A stretch of 64,000 nt of DNA from Dugong dugon (taxonomy: Eukaryota > Chordata > Mammalia > Sirenia > Dugongidae). The notes below the pieces were generated by a model. It saw only the letters and a program-made list of their open reading frames with translations, made no database searches and was not told the DNA's origin. The position numbers and the translations under genes are program-made. The stretch spans positions 56,029,447 to 56,093,446 of the forward strand of contig CM057477.1 in assembly GCA_030035585.1 (NCBI GenBank), in the 5' to 3' direction. Positions 12,931-24,419 of this stretch are shown piece by piece (the stretch's first letter is position 1; every line of letters starts with the position of its first letter).

Positions 12931-13800
12931 ACTCACCTAAGCATAAGAATTACCTGAACGAGAGTGGAAAAGAAATATTCCAAAGCCTCTGGGATCTTGG
13001 ATTCATTTTGCCTGAAGTGGATCCTGGAAATCTTTATTTTTAACTAATCTCCCCGGTAATTCTTAAGACTAGGCAAGTCTCTGCACACGTGAAATAGTTC
13101 TTACCAGGTGTTTAGCAACAGGATTCCAAAATTAGTGTCTTTCCCCAAACTTCTAGTCCTGGCTAATCCCCACGTGTTCATCCTTGCCCTGCCCCACACT
13201 TCACTCATTTTTCACTTATTTTAAGCCTGGTCTTCACGCTAGTTGATCTGACAGATTGTCAACTGACTCTCAAGCTCAAAAATTTATTATCTACCTATCT
13301 TCAAGAAGATCAACTAAAATTTGCTAATGCAACCGTTTGAATCCAGTGGGCTATGGTAAAGATATAAGGGAAAAATGACACAGTCAAAATTGGTGGGGTT
13401 TGGGAGGTTTAAGGACATTTCTCATTCTTTTTGGCTCTCCAAATGCCATTTATATATGTTCTTCATATTGATTGCCTATAGTCTTCAAATTCACTGAATA
13501 ATTATCAAGATCATTTTGTTTATGTGTTTTATCAAAAAAATAGATCACTAGAAGTTTCTGAGTGCTTTATAATATATAATGTTATTTTTAATTTTTCATC
13601 CAACATTATTTGAATTAAAACTAAACAGATATCCAAATTTGTAAAGTCTAAATGTATATTTAAGAGAAATATTCCATAACAACAAATTTGTTATGCCAAT
13701 TCAAGTTCTTAAAGTTATGAATCATAGTAGTCATAGAAAAAATGTTTAACATTCACTATTGACATTCTGAAGGTTAAAATGAAAAAAAAAAAAAATCATC
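12931..13800. other. No feature recognised
   Basis: AT-rich sequence. An A-run at 13781-13795 precedes the next SINE and may be part of its target region. Confidence 0.5.
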
Positions 13801-13802
13801 AT

Positions 13803-13995
13803 TGACACAAATGCTTACGTGTTCAACTACTAGCCAAAAGGTTTTGGTTCAAATCAACCCAGATATGCCTCAGAATAAAGGCCTGGTGATCTGTTTCCAA
13901 AATGTCACAGCCTTGAAAACTCTATGGAGTAGTTGTACCCTACACACATGGGGTGCCATGAGTTGGAATCCATTCGACAGCAGCTAACAACAACA
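13803..13995 (+). mobile_element. AfroSINE, diverged
   Basis: 'ctagccaaaaggttttgg', 'ccttgaaaactctatggag', 'atgagttggaatccattc' and the end 'cagcagctaacaacaaca'. The head is eroded. Confidence 0.85.
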
Positions 13996-14793
13996 AAAAC
14001 CATGATCTGTCCAGCCAACAGATAGCTCTGTGTGTTGAGGGGTGTTCCAATCCATAACATTGAGGTCTCTTGGCCCAGAGTCTGTAATGCAGGCTTAATA
14101 AAAATAAACTAGCCTGTGCTGTCAGTATACTGTTGACTACAAACCTTTATTTATTTGTATGTGTCCTCCTCCAAACTGGAAAACATCACAGAACTTTTGA
14201 GGTGATGATAGTGGTTGATATTCAGTCCCACTTTGGACTATAATGATTTTCTTTAGGGTAACATATTCGTTGGAAAAAGTTATGTGGTCAAATGCACCTT
14301 GGAGACTATGAGGTGAAATTCTGTTCCAACTTAGGAAAACTGGAATATAAAATGTTGTATATACAAAGAGCTTCTCTCACTAAGTATAGCTCTGCTAACT
14401 CTAGAGGAGAGTCTATGGAGGAGAGTAAATGTTAGTGAATGATGAGTGGCTGCATTCACATAATTCATGGACATCTTTCTCTGTGGTTGCTTAAAAAAAA
14501 AAAAAAGCAAGAAAACCTACAAAAATACTTAGAAATGGTTACAATTTGCTTTTATTGTTACCAATGATTTTTATTATTACCAGTAAAGGAAAAGACACTC
14601 TTACTTTTGTGTGAAAAATACTTAGTTTTGTTTGTAGTTTGGATTCCTTTCACATAGTTTCTACTTGTTACTTCTAGTTATTACTGTGGTTCCCCTTTTT
14701 GTCTCACAGTTTTCCTGTTAGCAACAGATGCTGTTCCTATTTAGCAATGTTTTCTCTTTCTTTTTAATTTTTTTCTTCTTCTCTATGTTATCA
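13996..14793. other. No feature recognised
   Basis: Anonymous AT-rich DNA. A run of 14 A at 14492-14505 and T-rich stretches near 14755-14790 are the only low-complexity parts. Confidence 0.5.
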
Positions 14794-14947
14794 TGGAGGA
14801 GCCCTGGTGGCACAGTGATTGAGAGCTCAGGCTGCTAACCAAACTGTCAGCAGTTCAAATCCACCAGCTGCTCCTTGAAAACCCTATGGGGCAGTTCTAC
14901 TCTGTCCTGTATGGTTACTATGAGTTGGGATCGACTTGACAACAGGT
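14794..14947 (+). mobile_element. AfroSINE, plus strand
   Basis: 'aggagccctggtggcacagt' head, 'gctgctaaccaaactgtcag', 'gaaaaccctatggggcag', 'gagttgggatcgacttgac' end. Near full length. Confidence 0.93.
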
Positions 14948-15579
14948 GTGTAATCACTGAACTATAAATGAATCAGAATCTGTGCTACAAACAAATGGGT
15001 TTGGCTCAATGGCTTTTGGCAAGAGTCTGGCACTGAGAATTTGCTTGGGTCACAGAGATGATTTAGTAGGCTGTTTAAGCCTAAATCCAGGAGTTAGCCA
15101 AGGTGTGTAATTTTTTTCTTTAATCCCATAGCCCCTGTGCCAGGAATCCTCTTGGGTGGCCCTGCCTCAGTAGGCTGAGTGGGATTCTTAGTCATTTTCC
15201 ATGAGACAAATATTTACTCATTTGTGAACCTGAAGAAGTTGTAAACTTTCTTTAGGAGAGCATGACACATCAAACCTGAGATAATTTATATGATATAACA
15301 AGTGAAAGTAAATTTATGCATGATATAATCTTTAGTTTGAACAACTTGCATCTGGTCAGGAAAATGAATACTTGCATGTTTGTTGCTTTTATAATATCTC
15401 CATTAAAAAATAAAGAAAAATTCTGTTCCTGAAATGAAAAAGAAAACATTATAATCAGTTGTTATCAATGCTGATCAACCATAGGCACAGAATAGAGCCG
15501 CCAAGAGGAGGAGAAGTGATGAATAGATCTTATCCATGGCTCTTGACAGAAGAGAAGCCCCTGCTGAGACCAAGTAAGA
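14948..15579. other. No feature recognised
   Basis: Unremarkable AT-rich DNA between a SINE and an LTR-like element. Confidence 0.5.
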
Positions 15580-15990
15580 TGTGACAGTTAATTTTATGTG
15601 TCAACTTGTCTAGCCTATAGGTCCCAGAAGTTTGTCCAAATACTAGACTAGTTGCTGTTCCATAATGTACTCTTATGTAAATGGTAACATAATTACCTTC
15701 CATAATGTAATCTAAGGTAATGTAATCAATCAATCAGTTGAAAATGGAGTTTCCATAGGTATGTTCTGCTTCCAGAATATAAATAGGTATTTTGGCAGAA
15801 TTTTACCCCGCACTCTTCCTGTAGCTGACCTACAGATCTTGGGACACAAGAAGCCTGCCTAAGTCTTCAGCCTGTCATTTGACCTATAGATTTTGGACTT
15901 GCCAGCCCCCTAATATCACATCAGCCAATTCCCAGAAGTAACTCTCTCTCTCTTTCTCTCTGTGTATATACGTTTCTCTAAAACTCTAAG
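15580..15990 (+). repeat. LTR-like element (solo), 'tgtgacagttaattttatg' type
   Basis: Starts 'tgtgacagttaattttatg' and 'tgtcaacttgtctagcc', then 'aatcagttgaaaatggag' and 'agccaattcccagaag', with a (tc)n patch before 'gtttctctaaaac'. The same order of motifs is seen in the element at 42025-42579. Likely an ERVL/MaLR-type solo LTR; no internal coding part. The name is unsure. Confidence 0.6.
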
Positions 15991-16572
15991 ACAGTAAGAT
16001 GGAGGGGGAGCGTTTTCCAGTACTGCTTAGACCGTCAAAGCATTTCAAGGAGACAAAGCTCACCATCAGAGATAATATCTGACTTCCACGTAATGAAACC
16101 TTAAGTAAAGAAACAGATTTTGTTAAAAATTTCTTTGTATCGATGTTTGTCTCTTGGAATTCTAAAGCTTTCATTCACTGGTTTGACTAAACTGGGGTCT
16201 AGGAAGGAGAAAATAGTCTTGATCATTGGCCAAAAATATCCATAAATATTCTTTGTCCCTGAATTCCCAGGAATTTCCTAAAAACAGAAATGTTCCCCTA
16301 AAAAGAAACTCCCCGCCCCAAATGACAAAACAGTTTAAATTTCTGGAAGAAAGAAAGGTTAGTGCTTAACCAGAGAACCCATGATGAGTTTGGTCACATG
16401 ACATGATTAGAAAGGTTTCCAATGTTCTGGTTTTCGGCACTCCTTCACCCCATCACATCCCTGTCCCATCTTCTTTGTTCCTAGATACTAAATTTCTTTC
16501 TGAAGATTGTAGTTTCATCAACTTCAATGGCATGATAAATAAACTTCTGTATGCTTATAAAACCCCAGCCAA

Positions 16573-16576
<4 letters not shown>

Positions 16577-16615
<39 letters not shown>
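16577..16615. repeat. (TG)n microsatellite
   Basis: About 19 perfect TG units, the longest dinucleotide run in the window. It creates poly-(CV) and poly-(TH) phantom peptides. Confidence 0.97.
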
Positions 16616-16624
<9 letters not shown>

Positions 16625-16637
16625 TAATATACAGTAT

Positions 16638-16990
16638 GCTGGAGGTATTGGTGGTTCAGTGGTAGAATTCTCACTTTCCATGTGAGAGACCCCACTTCAG
16701 TGCACAGTCAATGCACTTCATGCACATTCATCACTTCTCTGTCCGTGGAGACTTGCCCGCTTCTATAATGCTGAACAGGGGTCTGCAGAGCTTCCAGACT
16801 AAGATGAACTAGCAAGAAAGGCCAGACAATTTACTTCGGAAAATCAGTCAATGAAAGCCCTATAGATCACAAAGGTCAGATCCGCATCTGATCATGGGAA
16901 TGGCACACGAATGGGCAGCGCTTCGTTCTGTGCGTGGGGTTGCCACGAGTAGGATGGCTGACTCGGCAGCAGCAAACAACAACAACAGCA
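16638..16990 (+). mobile_element. Long AfroSINE with tRNA-Gly-like head
   Basis: Begins 'attggtggttcagtggtaga' followed by 'attctcactttcc', which closely follows the 5' half of tRNA-Gly (A box 'tggttcagtgg'). It continues with a B-box-like 'gaccccacttcagtgc'. The body ('tataatgctgaacagg', 'agcaagaaaggcc', 'gaaaatcagtcaatgaaag') and the end 'ggctgactcggcagcagca' plus (aac)n match the minus-strand copy at 58081-60660. The (aac)n tail resembles the RTE 3' end. Confidence 0.85.
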
Positions 16991-18082
16991 CATTAGCTAA
17001 TGTGTATCTGTATCTATATCACTATCATTATTGATAACCATATAGATATATATGGAGTTATAGTTATAACTATATATATACACTTTAAAATTCTTTAGTG
17101 AAACAGTCCATAATCTTCATCAGATTCTCAAATGGGTTTAGGACCTAAAATAGGATTAAAATTTATTATGAAAAATCGTTATCACCAACCCCAATAACTT
17201 AGAAAGGAAAGAAATTATATCTGCAATCAAAAGTTAAGCTATAAGAACAGCATAAAATATATATACTTGGGCATTATGTAATCTTAAAGAAATAGAAAGG
17301 TTCTCGGGTCAGAATATAACCTTAGTGATACCTTTGCAGATTTAGAAAAAGAACGTGTTAAATGGGAAGGGGTTTGACAAAATAGGCATATGTTAAGCAT
17401 GCTCATCCATTCACTGTCTAATAGTGTGCCTAAGCCCCTGGATTCTAGAACTCCACTCCTTAGACACTAGTGTAGATGTGAATGTGTGCAGAAACCATAA
17501 ACTTTTGCCATGCAGCACTTGCCTCACACAACTAACTTATTTTTTAAGAAGAATTTTTGTCACCAAACAACTTTGCCAATTGTCAGTCTGTTGTATTAAT
17601 CAGTCTTCTGAACAATATTGGGTTCTTAAACATGGAGAAGCTGAGGCTCATTCACACTATGAATTTGAAAAGTTTAATCTCACCTTCAGACAATCCAGGG
17701 TAACCAGCCACTCTTGACAAAATCTTGAAATTTCTGGGAGCTCATTTCAAACTAGTAGACTTTCCTTGAGAGTAAGCTCCATGAAGTAGTTTCATACAAT
17801 TCAGTCATAATCATTTGCTTGTGCAACTTATTCACTTAAGCATTCAACAAATAATTATTGTGCACCTACCATGGTAACTGAATAAATTAAATATTATGGT
17901 CTCTGAGGGCAGTGCACTTACTGTCTTTCCTTATCTATTTATTTTTGTCCCTATTAAAGAAAGAATCACAGGTATAATTATGTTTAGTGAGGCTGCTTTG
18001 ATTAAATTTAGTCTAAAGGAATTACATCATATTTGTTTATACTCAGTAATGTCTAGCCAAATACATTTTGACTGACTGCCAC
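16991..18082. other. No feature recognised
   Basis: Contains a TA-rich, partly self-complementary patch at 17035-17085 ('gttatagttataac'). The 97-codon frame at 17424-17717 matches no family I know and lies in AT-rich non-coding-like sequence. Confidence 0.5.
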
Positions 18083-18174
18083 ATCTTTCTCCTGAAGAAC
18101 AGCTGTTGGATTCGAACCACTGACCTTTCAATTAGCAGCTGAGTGCTTAACCACTATGCCACCAGAGCTCCTTA
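18083..18174 (-). mobile_element. AfroSINE fragment, head part only
   Basis: 'gattcgaaccactgacctt', 'taaccactatgccaccag' and 'agctcctt' are the reverse complement of the tRNA-like head. The 3' body is missing. Confidence 0.87.
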
Positions 18175-18377
18175 GAAAAACAAAATAATAGCTCTAAATG
18201 TTAAATTTTTATGGACTTCCCAAAATGTGGGAAACATTTGTTTCTACTCAGTCAAACAATTGGCAAAACACAAGAACCTTAAAATATAACTTGGAAGGTA
18301 TGTTACAAAATCCTTCATTCGTGTAAATAGTTTCCTAAACTACACTGACAAATAATTTGTCCAAGACACTCAGGGTT

Positions 18378-18399
18378 AAAAAAAAAAAAAAAAAAAAAA
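18378..18399. repeat. Poly-A run
   Basis: 22 consecutive A, not clearly attached to a recognisable retroelement on its left. Confidence 0.9.
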
Positions 18400-19857
18400 G
18401 GCGTAATTATATATTTAAGTTGTTCAACACACCGTAAATACGCATTACTTAGGCCATTTTAATATTTAAAAAATTATTCTTTGTAGCCTTTGAATTTAAA
18501 GTTCAAAGAGAGAGAGATCTTGTTTAAAGAGAAAAATAAAATCAATGTCTCTCCTTTGATCATTCTAGTTCTTCATTTTAAGATCATGGTTATTTTATTA
18601 TTTTAAATAGTTTCTACAATTTACTCATTGATCTCCTTAATATACAAAATATAAGAGAATATTTCTATTAAGATTCCACTGAAAAATTATTGTACATTAA
18701 TATAACTACTTACAGAAGCACTTTCGATTCACTTTGTTCTCAGTACAATATATCATCCCCTTTACCAATGTAAAAGTCACCACCAGGATTTATACCAAAT
18801 TCTACTCTATCTTTTATTGTTTTACTTGAGCAAATAATTTAAAACATTTTTGTCTCCCATGATATTTAAAAAATAAAAATTACTATTATATTTACATTAC
18901 TATTTTTATTTTCACTGTGAATCAACACTTATTATCTGACATGTTGTTTCAAACATAACTTTTGGAAAATCCCAAGCATTTCTCTTGAGTTCATTCTGGA
19001 GATGTGTTTATATTTTTGCACAGATGCCCAGGGACCTGATAAGTTTAAGTCATTACAAATCACTATAAACATTGTTTCTGTCTTTTTTAAGCACCGTTCG
19101 TCCTCTGCCATATAATTTTATATCAAGGTTTAGAGACACCACAATAGAATTACATAAGTCTACTCATTATATCATTTAAGCTTTGACTTTCTATCGTAGC
19201 CTGTGGGAAAGAAGGCTTTTCCCGACACTGCAGTCTAAATTTAAAATCTAGCAATATGACCGGATGTTCTCATTAAACATGAAATGAATGTCATGCCTGT
19301 ATATCATTTCCTTCTTACATATAATATGCTCTGCAATTTTAGTTTTAATTAAATATGGATTTTCTTTTCTACATAGCTCATTCTCCAGATAGCTACACTA
19401 ACTGTAATAATATTCTTAGTGTTCTCCAATGTCACTGAATTTTTATAGAGTCAATGCCTCACTATGAATCCTCAGGTAGAATCTGTACGACATTTATGAT
19501 CTCTTTGCACAAAGTGAGAACTCCTAAAATAAAATATTCCCCTTAAAATTGAACCCTCTAAGTATCACTGGCATGAGAAAAAAAGTCACTAGATTTGTAA
19601 AAGGTATATATTATGATTCAGACCAAAAGAGAATATATGTCTATTTCCTCATAGGCTTTCTTAAAATGTATTCTAGGATGAACATAATGACATAAAAGTT
19701 GTGGAGGCTCCAGCCTCAAGACTTCAAGGTACAGAATGAATAAAACCCCAGTTTACTGAAACCACTCTAGTCGTTAAACTTTTTATAAAGTTATTGCAAG
19801 AGATCAGACATGTACCTGGCATTGTGCTGAAACTTCAATTATGAGAATTGAACAAAC
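18400..19857. other. No feature recognised
   Basis: About 1.45 kb of AT-rich single-copy-looking DNA. No ORF longer than chance. Confidence 0.5.
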
Positions 19858-20065
19858 AAGAAGTTCCTGTCAAGTTGATTCTAACTCATGGCTATGCCGT
19901 GTGTGTCAAAGTAGAACTGTGCTTCATAGGGTTTTCAATGGCTGTTTTTTTTTGTTTGTTTTTTTTTTTAAGTAGATCACCTGGCCTTTCTTCCAAGGTC
20001 CCTCTGAATGAACTTGAACCAACAACCTTTTGGTTAGCAGTAAGCCCAGTAACTGTTCGTACAAT
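19858..20065 (-). mobile_element. AfroSINE, minus strand
   Basis: 'gttcctgtcaagttgattc', 'catagggttttcaatggc', 'caaccttttggttagcag'. A poly-T/G tract interrupts it at 19946-19970. Confidence 0.88.
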
Positions 20066-20100
20066 TAGAGGGCACATTGACTGCTCTCTAGTGTGCAAAT

Positions 20101-20317
20101 AAGGAGCCCTGGTAGCACAGTGGTTAAGTGCTTGGCTGATAATCAAAAGCACAGGGGTTCAAATCCACCTTCTATTCTGAGGAGAAAAGATGTGGTAATC
20201 TGTTTCCATAAAGATTTACAGCCTTGGAAACCCTATGGGGCAGTTCTACTCTATCCTATAAGGTCACTATGAGTTGGAATCAACTCGACAGCAATGGGTT
20301 TGGTTTGGTTTTTTGGT
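20101..20317 (+). mobile_element. AfroSINE, near full length
   Basis: 'aggagccctggtagcacag' head, 'gttcaaatccaccttc', 'agatgtggtaatctg', 'gaaaccctatggggcagt', 'gagttggaatcaactcgac', (ggttt)n end. Directly followed by a second copy. Confidence 0.94.
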
Positions 20318-20512
20318 TCATATGGTTAAGCACTTGGCTGTAACTGAAAGGTCAGCAATTCCAACCCACCAGTGGCTCCGTGGGAGAAAAGATATGGGTA
20401 TCTATTCATGTATAGATTTTAGCCAAGGAAACCTATGGGGCAGTTCTACCCTGTAATATAGGCCCACTATGAGTCGGAATCGACTCAATCAATGGTACAC
20501 AACAACAACAGT
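20318..20512 (+). mobile_element. AfroSINE, second copy head-to-tail
   Basis: Starts in 'atatggttaagcacttggc' (head slightly truncated), then 'gaaacctatggggcagttc', 'gagtcggaatcgactc', (aac)n tail. It abuts the tail of the preceding copy with no spacer. A further short fragment ('gtctccatgagtaggaat') lies at 20530-20562. Confidence 0.9.
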
Positions 20513-20854
20513 GTACAAATAGAAACACATGGGTCTCCATGAGTAGGAATAGACTCTACAACATATAAAGTCAGAACTAATAAATGTTATGTAAACTCTC
20601 CATGCCTCAGTTTCTTCATCTGTAAAATGGCAACTACATCAGAGGGTTATTATGAGGATTGCATGAGTCAATATATGTGAAGTAGTTAGAATAGTGTCTG
20701 TTTAAGTGTGTGTTGAATAAAAATAAAGTTGGGAAACTCCAAGTTTTTTGAACTATAAAATTTAATAAAGGGATTGATGAGACAAGAGGTACATATCATA
20801 AAAAATTATAAATACCTTTACAAAGATATAAAAAATACAGATATAAGATATACA
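20513..20854. other. Short SINE scrap, otherwise nothing
   Basis: Apart from the AfroSINE scrap at 20530-20562, this is anonymous. 'catctgtaaaatggcaa' at about 20617 is reminiscent of MIR or a related ancient SINE, which I do not assert. Confidence 0.4.
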
Positions 20855-21122
20855 TTGTCATTGTTAGGTGCCGTTGAGTTGGTTCTGACTCATAGCCACC
20901 TTATGTACTACAGCATGAAACACTGCGTGGTCCTGTGCCATGCTCACAATTGTTGTTATGCTTGAGCCCATTGTCAATCCATCTCAGTGAGGGTCTTCTT
21001 CTTTTTTGCTGACCCTCTACCAAGCATGATGTCCTTCTCCAGGGACTGATCCCTCCTGACAACATGTCCAAAGTATGCAAGATGTAGTATTGGCATCCTT
21101 GCTTCTAAGGAGCATTCTCCTT
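20855..21122 (-). mobile_element. RTE LINE 3' fragment
   Basis: 'cattgttaggtgccgttg', 'cagtgagggtcttcttc', 'catgatgtccttctccaggg', 'aacatgtccaaagtatgc' and 'aaggagcattct': the last ~270 bp of the element on the minus strand. Confidence 0.93.
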
Positions 21123-21224
21123 AGAATATATATAAGATTTGTAGAGACAATATTTTGAGCAGAGGAGTGATGTTGTAGATGAAAGAAGGCTCAAATTCTT
21201 TGTCACTCCTCCTCCTGAAAGGTG

Positions 21225-21363
21225 AACTTTACTTATTTCACTCCTTTTGAATCTAAGTGGGTCTTAGTGACCAGGCCTTCCTTCCATGGAGCCTCTGGGT
21301 GGGTTCAAACCACCAACATTTTGGTTAGCAGCAGATTGCAAACTGCTTTGCCACCCAGGCTCC
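21225..21363 (-). mobile_element. AfroSINE fragment, minus strand
   Basis: 'ccaggccttccttccatgg', 'gggttcaaaccaccaacat', 'tggttagcagcagattgc' and 'ccacccaggctcct' are the reverse-complement head and middle. Confidence 0.87.
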
Positions 21364-21870
21364 TATGTCATATATATATGAGTTTTCTTTCTGTAGACAA
21401 TGGAGACAAGTGCTTTTAAAACTGAAAATTGTAACTTCTTTTTGGCTGGTGGTATCAATCGATAGGGTCATATGATTTGACCAGAACTTAAAATATAGCC
21501 CAGAAAACAACACATTGCTCATTGTAAGACCAAGGGAGTGTTTTGCGAAATGTTTGTTTCAGTTTTGTGTGTATGTGTTTTTTATACTAGGTTGAAATGT
21601 ACAATGAATTCTAACTCTTGATCTCAGCAAAAAAGAGTTTGAAAAATGCTAATATATAGACAACTTTCCATTTTGGAGTTTAACCCAAGTAACGGGCATA
21701 TTGTTGGGCTGCTCCAGGTATACTCAAAAGACATCATTCTTCTCCTGTATTACTTTAGTTTGCTAGTTTTCCTCTCTCTTACCTAGGAGATCTTCACCAA
21801 CACAAGGTCTTAAATCACCTCGCATCTTTCCACAGAGGTTTACGATGCAAACACTCTAGTTTGAATACTC
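21364..21870. other. No feature recognised
   Basis: Anonymous AT-rich sequence between a SINE and an RTE fragment. Confidence 0.45.
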
Positions 21871-22280
21871 TGTTGTTGCTGTTGTTGTAAGGTTCTGTCA
21901 AGTAGGTTCCAACTCATAGCAACCCTATGCACCACAGAAGGAAACACTGCCTGGTCTTGCGCCATGCTCACAATCATTGTTATGCTTGAGCGCATTGTTG
22001 CAGCCACTGCTTCAATCCATCTCGTTGAGAGTCTTCCTCTTTTTCGCTGATCCTGTACTTTACCAAGCATGATGTCCTTCTCCAGGGACTGATCCCTCTT
22101 GACAACATGTCCAAAGTATGTAAGACATAGTCTCACCATCCTTCCTTCTAAGGAGCATTCTGCTTGTACTTCTTCGAAAACAGATTTGTTCCTTCTTTTG
22201 GCAGTCCATGATATATTCACTATTCTTCGCCAACACCACAATTCAAAGGCACCAATTTTTCTCTGGTCTTCCTTATTCAT
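21840..22280 (-). pseudogene. RTE ORF2 C-terminal domain fragment
   Basis: A minus-strand 146-codon frame reading 'GAFELWCWRRIVNISWTAK', then 'AECSLEGRMVRLCLTYFGH' and 'QSLEKDIMLGKVQDQRKRG'. This is the conserved C-terminal region of RTE/BovB polymerases (FELWCWRR, YFGH, SLEK-MLG, RGR--RW). It begins downstream of the RT catalytic core, so it has no activity. The last ~20 codons (poly-Q from (gtt)n and beyond) run into the 3' tail and flanking DNA. It is unusually free of stops for a fragment of this family in the window. Confidence 0.88.
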
Positions 22281-22326
22281 TGTCCAGCTTTCACATACAT
22301 ATGATGCGATTGAAAATACACGTTTG
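21871..22326 (-). mobile_element. RTE LINE 3' fragment with readable C-terminus
   Basis: Plus-strand start '(gttgtt)gctgttgttgtaagg' is the reverse of the RTE 3' end. It extends to 'cacatacatatgatgcgatt' and then meets a (TC)n(TA)n microsatellite. It overlaps a 146-codon minus-strand open frame. Confidence 0.94.
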
Positions 22327-22334
22327 AACCCTCT

Positions 22335-22336
22335 AG

Positions 22337-22376
<40 letters not shown>
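22335..22376. repeat. Compound (TC)n(TA)n microsatellite
   Basis: About 11 TC units run straight into about 9 TA units. Confidence 0.95.
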
Positions 22377-22789
22377 TATATTTTCCTCCACAGCAAACAA
22401 ACAAAAATCTACCAAAATCATGTTTCTCTTAAAGTATCTCTTTAATGTGTAACAAAAAAGAACTTGGCTTTCTAGCCTACTTTCTTGAGTTCCATTTCAG
22501 TCACTCATTTCTCTTGCTACTTTGCCTAAACTGTTTCCACTCTGTGAGTAGAGAACCTAGGTGTATGAAGAAAAAAATTAGGAAAGAAAAATCTCAGTTT
22601 TTAATTGAATAATTGTTCCTCCTTTTCATATCTCATAACACTAACCTAGTTCAGACCCTTGTAATCCCTCACTTGGATTGTTCTGAGAGCTTCCTTTTCA
22701 TTCTCAGCTTCTAGACTCAAACCTCTCTGCCATCACAAATGTCAAGGGTATCCTTATTATATGAAAATCTATCTTGTCATTTGTTCCAG
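22377..22789. other. No feature recognised
   Basis: No repeat or coding signature that I can name. Confidence 0.45.
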
Positions 22790-23280
22790 TTAGATTGTTT
22801 ATTGTCAAGTAACGAACTACCCAGAACTTGGTGTCTTAAAACAACCATTTTTTATCATATCTCCTGATTTTTTTGGTCTGAAATTCAGGCAGGGCTGAGC
22901 TGAATGATTTTTCTGTTACATCTAACACTGATGGAGCTCATTGTGTGTTGTTCAGCTGGAAGATAAACTGGTCTGGAGGATCCAAGCCAGCTTCATTCAC
23001 ACATCTGGTGTCTAACTGGATATGGTGGAACAGCTGGGTTCATCTGGTACTATCAGCCAGAGCACTTATGTGTGGTATCTTCTGTAATAGTCAGACTTCT
23101 TACAGAGAGGCTCAGGGATCCCAGAGAGACAGTCCTAAGAAATTGCAAGTGGATGCTGACAATCTCTTAAGACCCGCGCCCAGAAAATGGCATAATGTCA
23201 CCTCTACCACATGCTTTTGATCAAACCATAGCCTTCACCAAGAGGGGCCTACATGGAGAAAAAAAAGATGTAGGCTTTCT
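22790..23280. repeat. Ancient mammalian interspersed repeat, family not named
   Basis: Motif order 'acttggtgtcttaaaacaac', 'ggtctgaaattcaggcagg', 'gttgttcagctggaagat', 'tctggaggatccaag', 'aatctcttaagacccgcgcc', 'tctaccacatgcttttgatc' matches a common eutherian repeat with LTR- or DNA-transposon-like layout. The plus-strand 91-codon frame at 22945-23220 lies within it and is incidental. Confidence 0.5.
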
Positions 23281-23489
23281 AAAAGCAGGCAAAGAGAGAG
23301 GGAGAGAGACTATATGAGCATAGAACGCACAGTTCTTTTACAGAACTCACCAATCAGTGAAGTCATTCCTTCTACCATGGGGTTGTATGAAGGCCAAGGA
23401 AAATGATCCAAACTGTTTCTCTACATAATAAAATATCAGGAATGGGGAGATAGTGTCCCTTACTACAAATAATCACTTAAAAAAAGAAA

Positions 23490-23692
23490 AGTTGCCTTTG
23501 GGTCAATTCTGACTCATGGCGATCCCATGATTGTCATAGTAGAACTATGATCAATAAGGTTTTCAAGGGCTGATTTTTCAGCTGTAGATCACCAGGCTTT
23601 TCTTTCAAGGCACTTCTGGATGGACTCGCACCTCCAACCTTTCGGTTAGCAGTTGAGCACGTTAACTGTTTACTTCACACCAGGACTCCACG
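23490..23692 (-). mobile_element. AfroSINE, minus strand
   Basis: 'caattctgactcatggcg', 'gttttcaagggctgattt', 'ctgtagatcaccaggctt', 'caacctttcggttagcag' and 'caccaggactcc'. Near full length. Confidence 0.92.
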
Positions 23693-23792
23693 CATACTCA
23701 TTAGTTAACATTCTTTGACTTCTTAGACAAGCAAACATGGTTCTTTAATGGATGCAGTTCTCTTGTAATTTTAAATATCCTTTTATGATTCT

Positions 23793-23946
23793 GGAAGCCC
23801 TGGTGGCATAATGGTTAAGAGCTACAGCTGCTAACCAAAACGTTGGCAGTTCGAATCCACAAGGTGCTCCTTGAAAACCCTATGGGGCAGTTCTATTCTG
23901 TCCTTTAGGGTCACTACGAGTCGGAATCGACTCAACGGCAACAAGT
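23793..23946 (+). mobile_element. AfroSINE, plus strand
   Basis: 'gaagccctggtggcataat', 'ggcagttcgaatccacaag', 'gaaaaccctatggggcagt', 'gagtcggaatcgactc'. Flanks 'ttatgattct' and 'ttataattct' look like a degraded target-site duplication. Confidence 0.92.
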
Positions 23947-24419
23947 TTTATAATTCTATAATTACCTCTGTCTTCCACTTACAGACAAACATCTATAATA
24001 AAATCTCAGATGAATTTGTCCACTTCAATATCTTGCACCCCTGTACTTTGACTCCTGCCTGCATCACTCCACAGACATGGCTCTCACTGAGATCATCAGT
24101 AACTTCTTCATTGTCAACTGCAACGGGCAAGTATTTTTTTTCTTTTTTTAAGTTCACTGTAGAATGTGTCAGGATTAATTCTTCTTTGTCTTATAAATTT
24201 CTTTTCCCTTGGTTTTCATGATACCAGTATCTTTGTTCTTTTGCACATAGTGGGATTCTACTTATGAATCTTCTTTATGGAATTCACTTTCTTTGCCTGC
24301 TCAAAAAAGTTGGAATAACACTGTGATTCATTTTCAGGCTCTATATACGATCATCTATTACTCAGATTCTCAGATCTATATCTCTAGCACAGATCTTTCG
24401 TCTAATCATTAAACAAATA
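23947..24419. other. No feature recognised
   Basis: No gene. The TA at 24420 starts the Tigger transposon. Confidence 0.45.

Noticed and set aside
16638-16710. A tRNA-Gly gene
   Set aside because: The first half fits, but the anticodon arm and acceptor 3' strand do not close, and the sequence continues into a SINE body seen elsewhere in the window.
22945-23220. 91-codon frame as a gene
   Set aside because: Lies inside an ancient interspersed repeat recognisable by its motif order.
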